From Copromyces sp. CBS 386.78 (taxonomy: Eukaryota > Ascomycota > Sordariomycetes > Sordariales > Sordariaceae): DNA of 64,000 nt. The translations under genes and the position numbers were made by a program. Positions within the stretch are counted from its first letter, which is position 1; each line of letters starts with the position of its first letter. The notes under the pieces were generated by a model, which worked only from the letters and a program-made list of their open reading frames with translations, had not been told where the DNA came from and ran no database searches. Location of the stretch: positions 62,001-126,000 of the forward strand of contig MU839091.1 of the NCBI GenBank assembly GCA_030685235.1, in the 5' to 3' direction. Below, in pieces: positions 1 through 11,576 of this stretch.

Positions 1-823
1 CGTGGACGTGGACTAAGAGGATTTATGAAGTTAACTGTGGACGCCCCGAGCGCTAAGGGGGATACGAATGTGGTTTGATGACTTGAAGAGTTTGAAAATG
101 GGCATAGCTTTCAGGGTTTATAGCATGCACATTGCATTGGAGTTTGGGCCAGTATGTTTTAGCTATTTACATAACATGGAACGAAAGGTGTCATGGTTCT
201 CATGAGGTAGTCATGCGTTCATGGATGGCGGAGGCTTAGATTTGAAGTTAAAGGATTTAGTGTAGTGATACCAATGGATACAAAGTTTTATAATTGCATT
301 TGCTCTGTTCTTTGACATGTGATCCCCATTTTTCTCGTAGGGTGCAAAGACCATACCGATTACCTATTAGCTAGCATAGCAGAGGTTTCTGCAATAGTTA
401 ATGACCACATCACTTTAGCTCGAGTTTGTTTCACACATATCCAAAAACACTGCGGCATTGCACAAAATGGTCATTTTACAGAGAACTATAAATACAAACA
501 CAGGTCAGCGAGGTCAACCGACTCGACCGACCTGCTTTTACCCAAACCACACATATGATGATACAGATACAATTGTACACCCGGGTGTGATGGTTTATGG
601 CCTAGAAGGGTGGGATGAAACTTGTCCCAGAGAACTTTCCATTTCCAGGTTGGTTGTTCTCACTCACATACCTACCCCCGCTGTCTGCCGCTCAACAACA
701 TCACATCTCCTTCATCCTTCCGACCGGAGAGTGAGCACCTCAACCAACTCTGACTCCTCCCGTCCTTCTCTTCCACCCCAGGCATTCAGCTCAGCCCCCT
801 TCCATGACTCATCATCACCACCC
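1..823. other. Intergenic or 3'-flanking sequence, no gene recognised
   Basis: No open frame here resembles a known protein. The first 15-75 bases could be the last codons and 3' UTR of a plus-strand gene lying outside the window, since two frames stop early (near 16 and 78), but this cannot be decided from so little sequence. The rest is the 3' flank of the minus-strand mL67 gene. Confidence 0.4.
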
Positions 824-1830
824 CTACTGCTTCGCCTCGCTGCTCATCCTAATAGGCACCCTCTTCTTGTCGGCCTCGCCGGGAATACCAACCTCATGGC
901 TGACATTATCGCTCCACTCCCTCGCATGGAACTTATCCTGCTCGTTGGCCCAGTACACAATCGCCTTCCTCAGCTGCCTCTTGACGTCGACAACAGCGCC
1001 CTTTTCCACCGCGCCGCTGGCCCTCTTGATCTCGCCCGTCCCCAAATCCGTTGAATCCGAAGAAACGCGAGACACGGCCCACATGAGGTTACCCTTGCCC
1101 GCACCGGCCAGCACGGCCGCCATGTCGGCCACGCTGTTGGGCTTCTGGTCGTTGAGCTCGGCGCCGCGCTCGCGCTTGGACTTTTGCATCAGCTTGCGGC
1201 CCTCGTCGGCCTCGTTGGCCCAATCCAGCTCGTGCCGCTTCTTGAACTCGCGCAGCTTTTGGTAGACGGAGCGGCCGACAGAGCCTTGGTCCTTGGCCTC
1301 CATCTCGATCATGGCGAGCGGGCGCCAGTAGTCCTTGCGGATCTTGCGGGGGACGAGGTTCTTGCCGGTGAAGGGTTGTTGGCGGATGAGGTGTTGGTGC
1401 TGTTTTTGCGCAAGGGAGGGAGGGAGGGTTAGTTAACTGGTCTTAAACGTATAGGTTTTTTCAGGAGGACGGGGGGAAAGAAGAGAAGGGAGGTTGCGCA
1501 GCGCAAACGTACAGAAATAACAGGCTTGGTCGAGTAAATAACCTGGCCCTGCTCAATGTGGTGGAACGCCCAGATGCGATCGCCATGGCCCTTGGGCATC
1601 GCGTTGTTTCCCGGCTCTGACTTGAGCTGCAGCCTGGATGGGCTCTTGAGCTCGACCGCCGTCTCCTCGGCTAGCGGGCTTGTCTTGATGATCGCTGCGG
1701 TCGGTTTTGGGATCGCGGTGGTGGGGTGTGTGCTGGCGTGGCGCACGGCGCCGGCAACGTTGGTGACGGCGCTGAGGCGCGAAACACCGAGGGCCAGGCG
1801 GCCTACTGTCGAGGTCGTTACAGAGTTCAT
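824..1830 (-). CDS. mhr1: Mitochondrial large ribosomal subunit protein mL67 (MHR1 family)
   Basis: Two exons, 1830-1513 and 1399-824, joined in phase 0 across a 113-bp intron (GTACGT donor, CAG acceptor), give 297 residues. The first 35 or so residues are rich in Ser/Thr/Arg/Ala and lack acidic residues, like a mitochondrial targeting peptide. The core reads DRIWAFHHIEQGQVIYST, continues across the splice into PFTGKNLVPRKIRKDYWRP and ends in a basic/acidic helical region, matching the fungal MHR1/mL67 family. The yeast member is a mitoribosomal large-subunit protein also implicated in mitochondrial DNA recombination. The start is the first ATG of the open frame and precedes the presequence-like stretch. 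The splice is supported because the family signature is continuous across it. Without splicing the frame reads out into a stop in the intron. Confidence 0.88.
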
Positions 1831-3055
1831 GGTGGTTGTATGTGTGGATGGGTGTGTGGGTGGATGTATGGGTAATAAGGAAAGTGTAGCACCACGCGCC
1901 CACGTTAGCGACGACTCCGGGCCTTGGACGGGATGGGCGCTGGGCGATGGGTCGGTTCGGACGGTCGGACGGTCGGGGCGGCCGCTGTTCGGTGCCGTGG
2001 TCGCGTTTCGAGGTGGGTGTTGTGGTTAGGTATAGAGGTACCTAGGCGGCAGGCAGGCGCGGAGACGGGGGGGTGGGCCGGTAAATCTTGAGACGGAACG
2101 GGACGGGGCTGCTCGCGCGCACGCCTGGAGCAAGCAGTCGACTCGGATCGCGGAGGTCGGGACGGACTCGGGGCTCAGAACATTTTTTGGGTTCCGTTTC
2201 CACCAATGCGCGGGAAATGTGGGGCGGTGGGCTTTTGCCTGCCGGAGCTAAAGCGGGCTGCATCCCTGTCATCTGAAGCTCCCACGGGCTCAAGTAAACA
2301 AGGTCATCTGTCTCCTGCATTTCGATTTTCTGAGCTCGATTTAGCAAAGGAAATTGAGTTTCATCCTGAACAAGCTGATCCTTCCAGTTATACGGCCGTG
2401 TTTGAGGTAGCTATTAGCTTTGGAGTGCCGGCTCAAAAACAGGCAAAAAGATACCCAACTCGGAGAGGTGCCTAGTGTAGTGTAGACGGTAGCGGGCCGA
2501 CACTTCCCTGAATCCGTGCTACAAAGCACGAAGACTCGGTTGGCTATGATACCGTTCGGGAACGAAGGATGCTTTAATGTTGCTCATAAACGTGGCACAT
2601 CTATCGAAGAAACCGAGTCTTCAACACCACCTTTTCTTCCGCGCTCTCAACCGTCGAAGCCCCCGTCACGAATGGGCGCAGTCGCCTTCAAGCACTTACA
2701 CGGAAGGGTGCGTAAGTTTGATGGCGAGACTAAGGTACATTGCACTTTGTCCACCATCCACCCGGCCTCTACAGTCACACTGAGTCTCTTTTGTCGCCCG
2801 TTGCTCTCTTCACTATACACTTTGAGCTGACAAAATACTTCTCTTCAGTCTATTGCCTCTATATTATGATGCTCTTGAGACAATCCAGACTCTTGCAAAC
2901 CATGTCTCGGATGTCTATAGCTTCTGCCCTTGGTAATATTGGGGGCCCTCAATGGTTAATGATAATAACTCGAGTACGTGACTTGCTTGAGGCCCAAAAT
3001 GTCATCTCCAGACTGAACTACAAGCAAAATCTTATAATCCAACCACTCCGAAAAT
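1831..3055. other. Intergenic: upstream of mL67, downstream of the sulfotransferase-like gene
   Basis: About 1.2 kb without a recognised coding region. It serves as promoter for the minus-strand mL67 gene and 3' flank of the next minus-strand gene. GC-rich near 1900-2250, more AT-rich beyond 2300. Several open frames of 60-117 codons exist but none looks like a protein family. Confidence 0.5.
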
Positions 3056-4408
3056 CTACTCCGGCTTCTTCGGCTTCAAAGCGAACCGCTTGAGATACTC
3101 ATAGTCGGCCACATTCTTGTCGACCGTCTCCCTGATTATCTTCTGTCCCTCCTCTCCGTACTTTTCCTTCCATTCCTTGTTCTCTTCCTCTTTGGTCGGT
3201 GTCTTCTGTCCCGTCATATGACGTTAGCTTCCTCTTGGTTGATACCCCTGCACAGCATCCAGGGAGTGTCCGAAAATACAAAAAAACTTACAGCTTTATG
3301 CTCCCGCGGCTTCAGCTCGGTACTCCCAATCGCATCATCATGAAACCCGCTCCACTTCTCAAACGTCTCCTTGGCCATCTTCTGGCTCTCCTCGTCATCC
3401 CATTTGAGCATTTTGGGGTCAAAGTCCAGGCCGATGGCCTCGCAGTAAGCCCTCAGAGTGCCCTCCGGGTCGTCAAGCAGGTCATCCGCGTCAATGACTG
3501 TGATATTCACAGGGCCTGCTGTGTCTTCCAGCTGCTTGCTGAGCGCAGCCTCCTTATTATCCTCCCATGCGTCGATACTTACTCGCTTTATCATCCGGTA
3601 CGTATCGTCCTTCTCCTTGCGCGCTTCCTCGTCCTCGGTTTCGTTGTCGACAATGATCCCTTTGTCGTGCAAGAATTCAAAGAGCCCGCGCAGTTCGACG
3701 TAGCCGGCCTCGCTGGGCATGAACTCGTCGAACCCCGTCTTTTTGCTCAGCGGCGGAATGGTGCAGCGGTAGTAGCTCGGGATGGCCTTTCGTGGGTGGC
3801 GGATCAGGAACGTCCAGTGGAAGAGTGTAATAAGGGAGGTGGGAATGAGAGTTGGGTTGTTGTCCCCTGCCAGGCTGGGGTGGCGATCGAGCGAGCGCGC
3901 CGGGCCTGAGGGACGGTCGCCGTTGGGAGGCACGATGTAATAGGCCATGTCTTTGATGAAGACACGGGTTTTCTAAGAAGTTGAATGGGAGTTAGATCAT
4001 ATGAATAATGTCATCGGTAAACGATGTCCCGTGAGGAGAGATGGAGGAAGACACAGGGTTCGGTGCATACTTACATCGTTCTCAAACATCTCCTTCAAGA
4101 TTCTACCCATGACATCGCCATACTTGACCTCCGAATACCCACTCTTCGCTCTTGCGGCTTCATCATTCTCGTAACGCGCGCTCATGCGTTCGGGGCCGTA
4201 GTAGAAAGCATCGCCGAAGGGCTCGTGGACGCAAGTCAGAGCGTCTGAGCGGGTCATAAATACCTATGCAGTTGACATTTGATTAGACTTTCGCCTACGG
4301 TCTTCGTCTCTTCTTCAAAGTGATGGAACATACCCTTTCGAATGCCGTGGAGCAAGCCCGAGGATGGGTCGCCACGAAGATTGGTCTGCGAACCGAATTG
4401 CTGTCCAT
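3056..4408 (-). CDS. Sulfotransferase-like P-loop protein
   Basis: Four exons, 4408-4334, 4263-4075, 3972-3292 and 3205-3056, all joined in phase 0, give 364 residues. The very short first exon (25 codons) carries RPIFVATHPRACSTAFER, a variant of the 5'-phosphosulfate-binding loop of sulfotransferases (usually T-x-P-R-S-G-S-T). The second starts VFMTR and contains CVHEPFGDAFYYGPER; the third has TFLIRHPRKAIPSYYRC, which resembles the 3'-phosphate-binding region; the fourth is a charged C-terminal helix. The overall arrangement matches the fungal and bacterial sulfotransferase/P-loop NTPase superfamily often annotated only as hypothetical. The substrate is unknown. Donors are GTATGT/GTAAGT and acceptors are TAG/CAG. 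The P-loop is visible only when exon 1 is included, so gene models starting at the ATG at 4257 would lose it. Confidence 0.78.
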
Positions 4409-5684
4409 CTTGACGCCCTTGAGATTTGAATAGTGACTGAACTGTACTTGGAACCAAGAGAGGAATTTGGTCGAGGTTCAGAAGTTTTCCCGCGGCTTGG
4501 AAGCTAGAACAGACGACAGATTGGTCTTGGTGAGGGAATTGGGGTTGAATGCAAAATCAGAACGTCTTAGGGATGAAGTTGCAACTAGCCAAAAAGTCGA
4601 GTCGGTTTTGAGATTCTGAAGAAACAATGAGGAGACCGGGGAGGAAGAACATTGTACTTATACGAAGTAAGGTTCCGGTTCTGGATGTTCGGCACCGAAT
4701 GATCAGACGCAGCTACTTCCCAGAACGCAGAGACAAGTCGAGATCGAAAGAGCAAGCTGCAGGTCCCCTGGATGATCTTTCCCCAGCTTGACTCACTACA
4801 TGGCAAGAATGGCGCATCCAAGGGCCTTTTACGGGTACTCTTGCCATGTGAACAGGAACCCAAAGGCGGGATTCGTACGACTCTTGGCTAATTGGTTAAG
4901 AGTAGGTGAGAAGTCTCCGGTTACCCTTGGATAGTAGTCTTCATATTTACCAGAGACATTCTGACAATTCCACAACTGGTTTGAGCCACTTGGGTGAGAT
5001 ATTTCCAGAAGTCGCTACACTTTGGTTGTTTACACACGCACTGCGTAAGGGTGAGGGAGGCGACGTCATTGGGTCGTTGGCCTTGGAAGCTCGAAAAGAG
5101 CAGTAAATGTGGGGAATGAAAAAATACTTCTCTGTCCTGATCCCTGCTCTGTCCTTCTCGGCTGCAGAGGGCTTCATTCAGCGTGGGGGTCGGGTGTTGC
5201 CTTTTGTGTGTGGTTGGGTGTTGGTCTGTGTTGACGAAGAACTAAAGTGTGCGGCACCACCTCTGCGGTGCAAGCCGAGTACTTTCCAAAGAAAGTCGAT
5301 GACTGATCCAAAATTCCGACAGAGAGATAGTCACGAATAAAAAGGAGAAAGAGTAGGTAAGTGCTCAGTTACGGCCTATTGCTCTGGAGGTTGGTGGCGG
5401 TGGAGAAGGCCTGGGAGCTTGTCTTGCCATAACGCATGGAAGTGAAAAGGCAGTTCCGAGATGCAAAGAAATGGAACCTTGGAACAAGCCACTCGGCTTA
5501 CACGCCACTCGCCAATCTGTTCTCCCACTTTGTCCAGCGCGGGACGGATACAGAACGAAAATAGCAGAGCGTAGATTGACTGCAGTCAGCTTCGAATTCG
5601 CTAGCGTGACTTACATTAAGTGGTTTGAATATTACATTATCTCCAGGTACTCTTCGTCTGTTCGCCTCATCCCAATCTTGGTTA
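4409..5684. other. Intergenic, no gene recognised
   Basis: About 1.3 kb between the start of the sulfotransferase-like gene and the stop codon of pbn-1, both on the minus strand. It must hold the promoter of the former and the 3' UTR of the latter. Open frames of 66-130 codons are present but are unlike any family I recognise. Confidence 0.5.
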
Positions 5685-7254
5685 TCACTGCTTCTTCTTG
5701 GTCTGCGCAGCTTCCGCAGCTTGAGCTGGTTGGTTTTGGTATCCAGACTTTGAAAGCACACCAAACAACTTCCACACAATCCAGGCAAAGCCAAGGAGTA
5801 CCGCTAGCCCGGTGCCGCCGCTTACCCACTCCGCCTTGTCTGTATCCAAAACTGGCACTTTGATGGTGTTGGTTAAACTACTGCCAATTTCCGGGCGAGG
5901 CTCAACATGCCAGAACACCGTCCTTGGGCCGAATAGGCCGTCGTAGCCGAGATTGACTTTCTCAAACGGATTGTTAGGGAACTTGGTGCCCTCCTCAGCG
6001 GCACAGGCCCAGAACACAGCCGGGTATGGAACTTCAATGTCGGTATAGCCGCCTTCAGCGGGAGATAGATAGCGCAGATGCAAGGGGACTTGTGCTGTCC
6101 AAGATTCTGATTTCTCATGTTCGGGAGGAGAAAGTTCCAGAAGAAGCGATGACCCCCAACGTTTCTCCACATATTCAGGAGCTTCGAGGTCCACGGGCTG
6201 AGAGATGTAGCGTAGACCGGCCAGATTCTTCGAGGCCAGAAAGAGGTCATCTGATAGCTGGTGTCTGTCGGCGAAGATGGTCTTGGGAAGGGTGAAGTAG
6301 GCGTGTGGTGAGCAGTAGGCATCTTCAGTAGGTGGCTTGCTGGACTCAAGGTTGAGTTTGAGGGTAGGGTGGAGACCTGTTGGCTCCAAAAACTCGGCGG
6401 AGAAGCTGGACTGGGCGTCACGATGTCGAGAGGCAAAGGCGAACATTGTCGCCGACGGCTTCTTATCCTGTCCCAGCACGGTGAGAAGACCGGAGATTCC
6501 CAGCTCGTGAGGCTCGAGATGTCCTGGACGGTCAGAGTTCAAGACTCCTACCTCGGTCCGTGTCTGTGGACGGGATGTCGCGTGCACCTCTTGTCTCTGG
6601 TAGGGCCATGTAGCAGTGAGCTTGACGGCATGTGAGATGGCATCATATGAGACGTCCAGCGTGCTTGCCTCTGCTAAGCGATCGGCCCTGGCAGCGCAGG
6701 ATTGGTCCTTGGCAGATGAACATAGCTTCTGTTTGGCGTATTCGATGAATGGGGAGAAGTCTACTGACTGCTGGTAGTATTGATAGGCAGCTGAGTGAGT
6801 AAAACGGTCCCTTGGCAGAGTCGTAAATGATTCCTATGAAGAGATGTCAGCACCAACAAACACTATTATGTAGCTGAGGGAAATGGAATATACTGACCTG
6901 TGGGGTTTCACATTGGACATTTCCGAATACCTTGATGAGGGTGAGGCAGAGTGCAGGGGAAGCAACATCGGCTTCCCTTGCGGGGGTGTAGAACAGATGG
7001 AAGCCAGGTGGCAGCCTCGCGAGCAAAGGGGTGATGGCCTCATATGGTTGAGAGCTGACGTATCTGATGTGAAGCTCATGAGCTGTGCCCAAGAGCGCTT
7101 GTAGATCTGTTGGTAGCTCATCGATTGCGATGGTGAGTCTGTCCTCACGGGCAGCTTGGATCTCTGGGCCGTTGAGGACACCGCCCTTGATCTTGAGCGT
7201 TGTAGGCTCAATCGAGTCGCCCTGCTTCTGGACAAAGGTGATACGCTCTCTCAT
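5685..7254 (-). CDS. pbn-1: PBN1, GPI-mannosyltransferase I accessory subunit (PIG-X family)
   Basis: Two exons, 7254-6898 and 6833-5685, joined in phase 0 over a 64-bp intron (GTCAGT donor, TAG acceptor), encode 501 residues. The N-terminus (MRERITFVQKQGDSIEP) and the beta-rich lumenal region with HLRYLSPAEGGYTDIEVPYP are typical of fungal Pbn1, the partner of the catalytic mannosyltransferase Gpi14 that adds the first mannose to the GPI anchor in the ER. One hydrophobic segment near residues 455-478 (GLAVLLGFAWIVWKLFGV) is the expected C-terminal membrane anchor, followed by a polar tail ending KKKQ, which could act as an ER-retention-like signal. There is no cleavable signal peptide, as in other fungal members. 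The gene is divergent from the caspase-like gene, with about 690 bp between start codons. Confidence 0.9.
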
Positions 7255-7947
7255 GATGGACCAAGAGTTTGCGAGAGTAAAAGATTGGCTGATGTTTGAT
7301 CTATATTAGAAGGTGGATGGGATGAAATATTGGACAATACGTGGATGTAGCAGCTACGTCTAGGTGTTGTTGTTGTTGTTGATGATGTTGTGATGGTTGT
7401 TGATGAATTGGAAGTTGAGTGACGATAGCGGGCCATCAACAGCTGTCAACAGCTCCAGCGGCTCCACTGTCCACGTCTCCCCGCCATTTAGGTTCTCGCC
7501 CGCCTAGAGGAACATGGCCTGTGCTTCTTCCCGGGGGAAGCGACCCCGATCCCGTTTGGGACGCCTAGGCCCTCTGATTGGTCGAGATTGGTGGGTCAAG
7601 GGAATCTGGGGCAGCGTCCTACCGCCCGGCCCACAGCGGGCTAGTGTAGTGTAAGCCCAAATGGGTGACCGTGTGGCTTCCATTCTCTGCCCGTGGCTGT
7701 CCAGTGTCGGTCCTCCTTCAACGCAAGGCAAACACAGCCGCATTACGACTTTCAACATGGGCAAGACTTTAACATCTAAAAAGGGCCCTTCTTGGCCACT
7801 TTACTTTAAGGCCACCACCAAGCGGATATCGTTAACTCCAGTGTTACCTTACAACATCACCATATCACGAGCTGCCCGTCGGCCATTGACACAGTCCACA
7901 AGTCTCAACCTTGGGTCTAGAGCCTAATTTCTCTGGGTTTTGTTCAA
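7255..7947. promoter_or_regulatory. Shared divergent upstream region of pbn-1 and the caspase-like gene
   Basis: 693 bp separate the two start codons, so both promoters must lie here. It contains a GTT/GAT trinucleotide-rich stretch (about 7365-7410). I see no convincing TATA box and no other conserved motif. Confidence 0.55.
7365..7410. repeat. GTT-rich microsatellite
   Basis: A run of GTT units (7365-7381) followed by imperfect GAT/GTT units lies in the pbn-1 5' leader or promoter. It is a simple repeat with no coding meaning. Confidence 0.7.
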
Positions 7948-10900
7948 ATGGACTCTTCAACTCCAGCATTCATTCCTATTCGTACCCGGCAGCCGCGCCA
8001 TAGTGAAAATGACTTTATGAGTTCTTCCGATTCGGCCGTATGTTGACGCTCGTTTCCTTCTTTGGCTGGATGGAACTCCGGCCCCATGCTTATATCAACA
8101 AAGGGTCTAACATACTTAGTACGGGTCAGCCAGCGAATCATGTAACCCATCAACTCACGATGTTAGTCGTGTTAGTTACCATGTCAGACACCTTGAGACT
8201 TTCGCTCAAGCTCTCGAAGATGTATGTCCATAACACTACCTGATCACGCGTCTCCAAACCCAAGCTGATTTCCCCCGTTAGTCGGCCAATCGAGCATTTC
8301 CCACAACCGCATCTTCCCAGCAACGGTACTCTAAAGTCCAAGCTCTGTTTCTTCACTGGGCCTGTGATGACTTGTTTGTGCTTCCTGAACTGGAGGATCT
8401 GGAAAAGTGTTTCCGAGAAGACTACCGTTATGATACCGACATCTTCGCCATCCCAACCGAGAATTCCCATCTCGAGCTAATGCTCAAAATCGGCGACATG
8501 ATCAAACAACATGAGGATAAGAAGACACTCTTTATAGTCTACTATGGAGGCCATGCTCGAATCGATGATTCACGTCAGAGTACCTGGTGCGCGTAAGTTC
8601 TCTTTATATCCACTGCTCCGTATGGATGATTCCAGACGCTTACTCTTCCCACCAGGACACGGAATCCAAACTCTCCATGGCTGCAGTGAGTCAACTTGCG
8701 CCACTAACTTGCATGTCTTCTGCTGATTATGGAATACAGGTGGTCGGCTATCCAGACACTCCTCGAAAGATCCCCATCCGATGTCTTGATTCTTCTTGAC
8801 TGCTGCGCGGGAGCAGCTAGTGCCACGTTTCCAAGTGGTCAAAGCATTACCGAAACCATCTCGGCATCGAGCTGGGACGCCATCGCCCCAAACCCCGGCC
8901 GATACTCTTTCACTAATGCCTTGATCGAAGTCCTCCAGGAATGGCGGCACAAGGTCTTCTCGGCTGCCATGTTGCATGCCGAGATTCTCGCACGCCTCAA
9001 ACATCCCAGACCAGTTCTTATCAATGGCAAGCATTTTGAATCCAGGTCAACGCCTGTGCATTTCATGATGACGTCCAACCACAAAGCACCAAGCATAGAG
9101 ATTGGTCGACTGGTCCCGGAAACTAGACGCTCATTATCACAACACACTCTCCTATCTAGTTCACGACAAGACGACTGGGGGATGTCGTCACGGTCAGCCT
9201 ATCCATCTATCCCTAGCATGTCAATTCCGATGACCAGCGAACCCAACGAGGATGAGCCTCATGTCATGATCTCCTTAGCCCTCGAGGAGGACCAGCGACT
9301 GGATCTCGATGCTTGGGAGCAGTGGCTAGCCGGCTTCCCCGCCATGGCAAAATACGTCAAAGTTCAAGGGGTCTTTAAGAGTCATTCAACACTGCTACTG
9401 CTTTCCTTGCCTATCATGGTTTGGGATCTTCTACCGGATGACCCAGCGTGTTCTTTTATAGCTTTCATCAGGTCCAACAACCTTCTGCGTGAATCAAGCA
9501 CAACAAAATCGCGGCCAGAAAACGAAATAGCTGCTAGGAACGAGGAGGAGGAGGAGGAGGAGAATCAGGCAATGGATGCTGACACAGAATCCTTAATATC
9601 TGAGATGACTTCCAATCACCCCAGAGACACTCATCGAACTGATGCTCAAGCACGCACATACAGACAATCTGGAAGTTTCGGAACCCGCGAAACGCAACAA
9701 CCCAGACAGGATTCGGTTTCTCGGCCTATGGTGCTTAGGTACATAGGGGGACAGCTGAATGGGCCTGTCATGTCACCATCGCCTGACCCTTCTCTGCCCA
9801 GCCCGCCAGACTTGCCGGCTGCATCCTTTAGTGCTATTTCGTTGACAATGGCCACCGACAACGCAACAAGCACACCAGCCTGGCCACCGGAGCACGTTAT
9901 CTACCCTACAGATCAGGCCCCAGACTTGACTCGAGAGGCGATTGCCCACTTGGAGGGCTGTTTTCTGAGGAATCCTCAACCGAGTGAAGCAACTATCGGC
10001 CTTCTTTCCTCCACCCTCAACGCAGATCCAAAAACGATCAGTGTAAGCTACTATGCCCTGTGACATATAGGCTTCACCTACTGACGTGATCCAATAGCTC
10101 TGGTTCGAACAACGCCGGCAGCACGAACAAACGACCCTCAATCTCCAAGGTCTCCATCGCCGCACGTCTATACACCAGACTGTCGGCACCAAAGATTGCA
10201 CCGCTCGCATGATCCTCCCGGGCCACCTCAACACCATCCTCTCCATCTATCCCAATCGCGGCGCCATCCTCTTACTCGATCTCCGCTCCTCCACCGACTT
10301 CGAGAAATCCCACATCTCCTCCGCCATAAACCTCCGCTGCCCCGTCTCCTTCATTCAGCATGCCTCGCTCGAAATGATAGAAGACACCTTCACCGACGTC
10401 TCCTCCCGCCACTCCTTCAACGGCTGGTACCAGTCCCGGTGCGTCGTGCTCTACGACCGGAACATAGAACTCGACTGGGAATGCCCCGTCGCCAACGTGC
10501 TGCTGGCCAAATTTCGTGGAAAGGGTTGGATGGGCCAGGTTTTTATTTTGAAGGGTCATTATAGGGAGTTTGCGGCTAGTTTTGATAAGTGGATCACGAG
10601 CAAGGGGAAGAGTGTCGCTGACTCTGATCAAAGACCGAACCACAATGCAACCGAGGAAGAAGAACAAAGACGGAAAAGAGATAAGGAATATGAGGAGTGG
10701 CTTAAGGGGTTTGACGAAAGTGGTGAAGGGCTTGGAGGGAGGCGGATCACCGAGCTGGGCCCGGCCAAGAGAGAGGAGAGGGCCCGGGCGGTGGATCAGA
10801 GACAGAGAGAGTTAGAGAGGGAATTGGAAACGAGGTTTCCGGCGCTATGGAGGAAGGCGGTGGCTATGAGGGGTGAACATGAAAGGCGTGCCGGTACTGA

Positions 10901-11576
10901 GGCGGGAACAGCTGGAAGTCTAGGAGGCACCGATGACGGCCCGTTTCCCACCACTCAAACCCACGACATTGGTGATGAGTCTGTTTCCCCCCCTCAATCA
11001 CCACCTCCTCCGCCATTTAGCCCAACTGCAGACACGGAAGGTACTAGCCGACAGTTTCAAGGAGGATACGACAAAGCACAACTAGTCGAGCCTTTGTTTA
11101 GCGGACTGCAGAAGATGCGCGAAGCCAGTGGCTTGAGCTTGGGTTTGGGTCTGATGACCGGCAGTCCTGGACCCAGTCCCGGGCAAGACCCAGCTCTTGC
11201 TGTCGGTGTTTCCAGTCATCACCATCAGCAGCACGGCAGTGATACGGGGCTCGGATCTACACCTTATGCATACCCATCAGGCAAGGTCGACTCCCATGAC
11301 CAACGAGGCTTCACGGATGACTACAATGACTACTATGATGGAGTCGACCCTATATCCGAGAGTTGGCAAGGGGTCGGTGGTGGCATGGGGATGGCTAGTG
11401 GGACCGTGTCACCGATGCCGCCAGGATGGCAGCAGGATGAGAGTGGGACGAGTAGCTATGGGGGAGGAGGAGGAGCTGAAATAGGAGCCGGTGCTGAAAC
11501 CAGACATGGAGCGAAGAAACCAAAGATGAGGACCCAGTTGCCGTTGTGGGAGAGATTGAGGGGCGGTGGGCGATGA
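7948..11576 (+). CDS. Fusion protein: caspase-like (C14) + homeodomain-like + rhodanese-like
   Basis: Six exons (7948-8037, 8120-8221, 8282-8592, 8656-8685, 8740-10042, 10098-11576) join in consistent phases to 1104 residues. The 30-bp fourth exon is the choice that yields TWCATRNPNSPWLQWSAIQ and keeps the frame. Residues about 85-260 form a caspase-like fold with the His motif IVYYGGHA (His155) and the Cys motif LILLDCC (Cys199/200), so the dyad is present. A family region with STLLLLSLPIMVWDLLPDDP follows, then a Glu/Asp-rich linker. Residues about 565-625 resemble a homeodomain ending LWFEQRR. Residues 650-770 look like a rhodanese domain (AILLLDLRSSTDF), but the catalytic-loop position is VVLYDRN without Cys. 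The tail is basic/acidic coiled coil, then Gly/Pro/Ser-rich. The role is unknown; a regulatory or programmed-death link is only an inference from the caspase domain. Confidence 0.78.
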
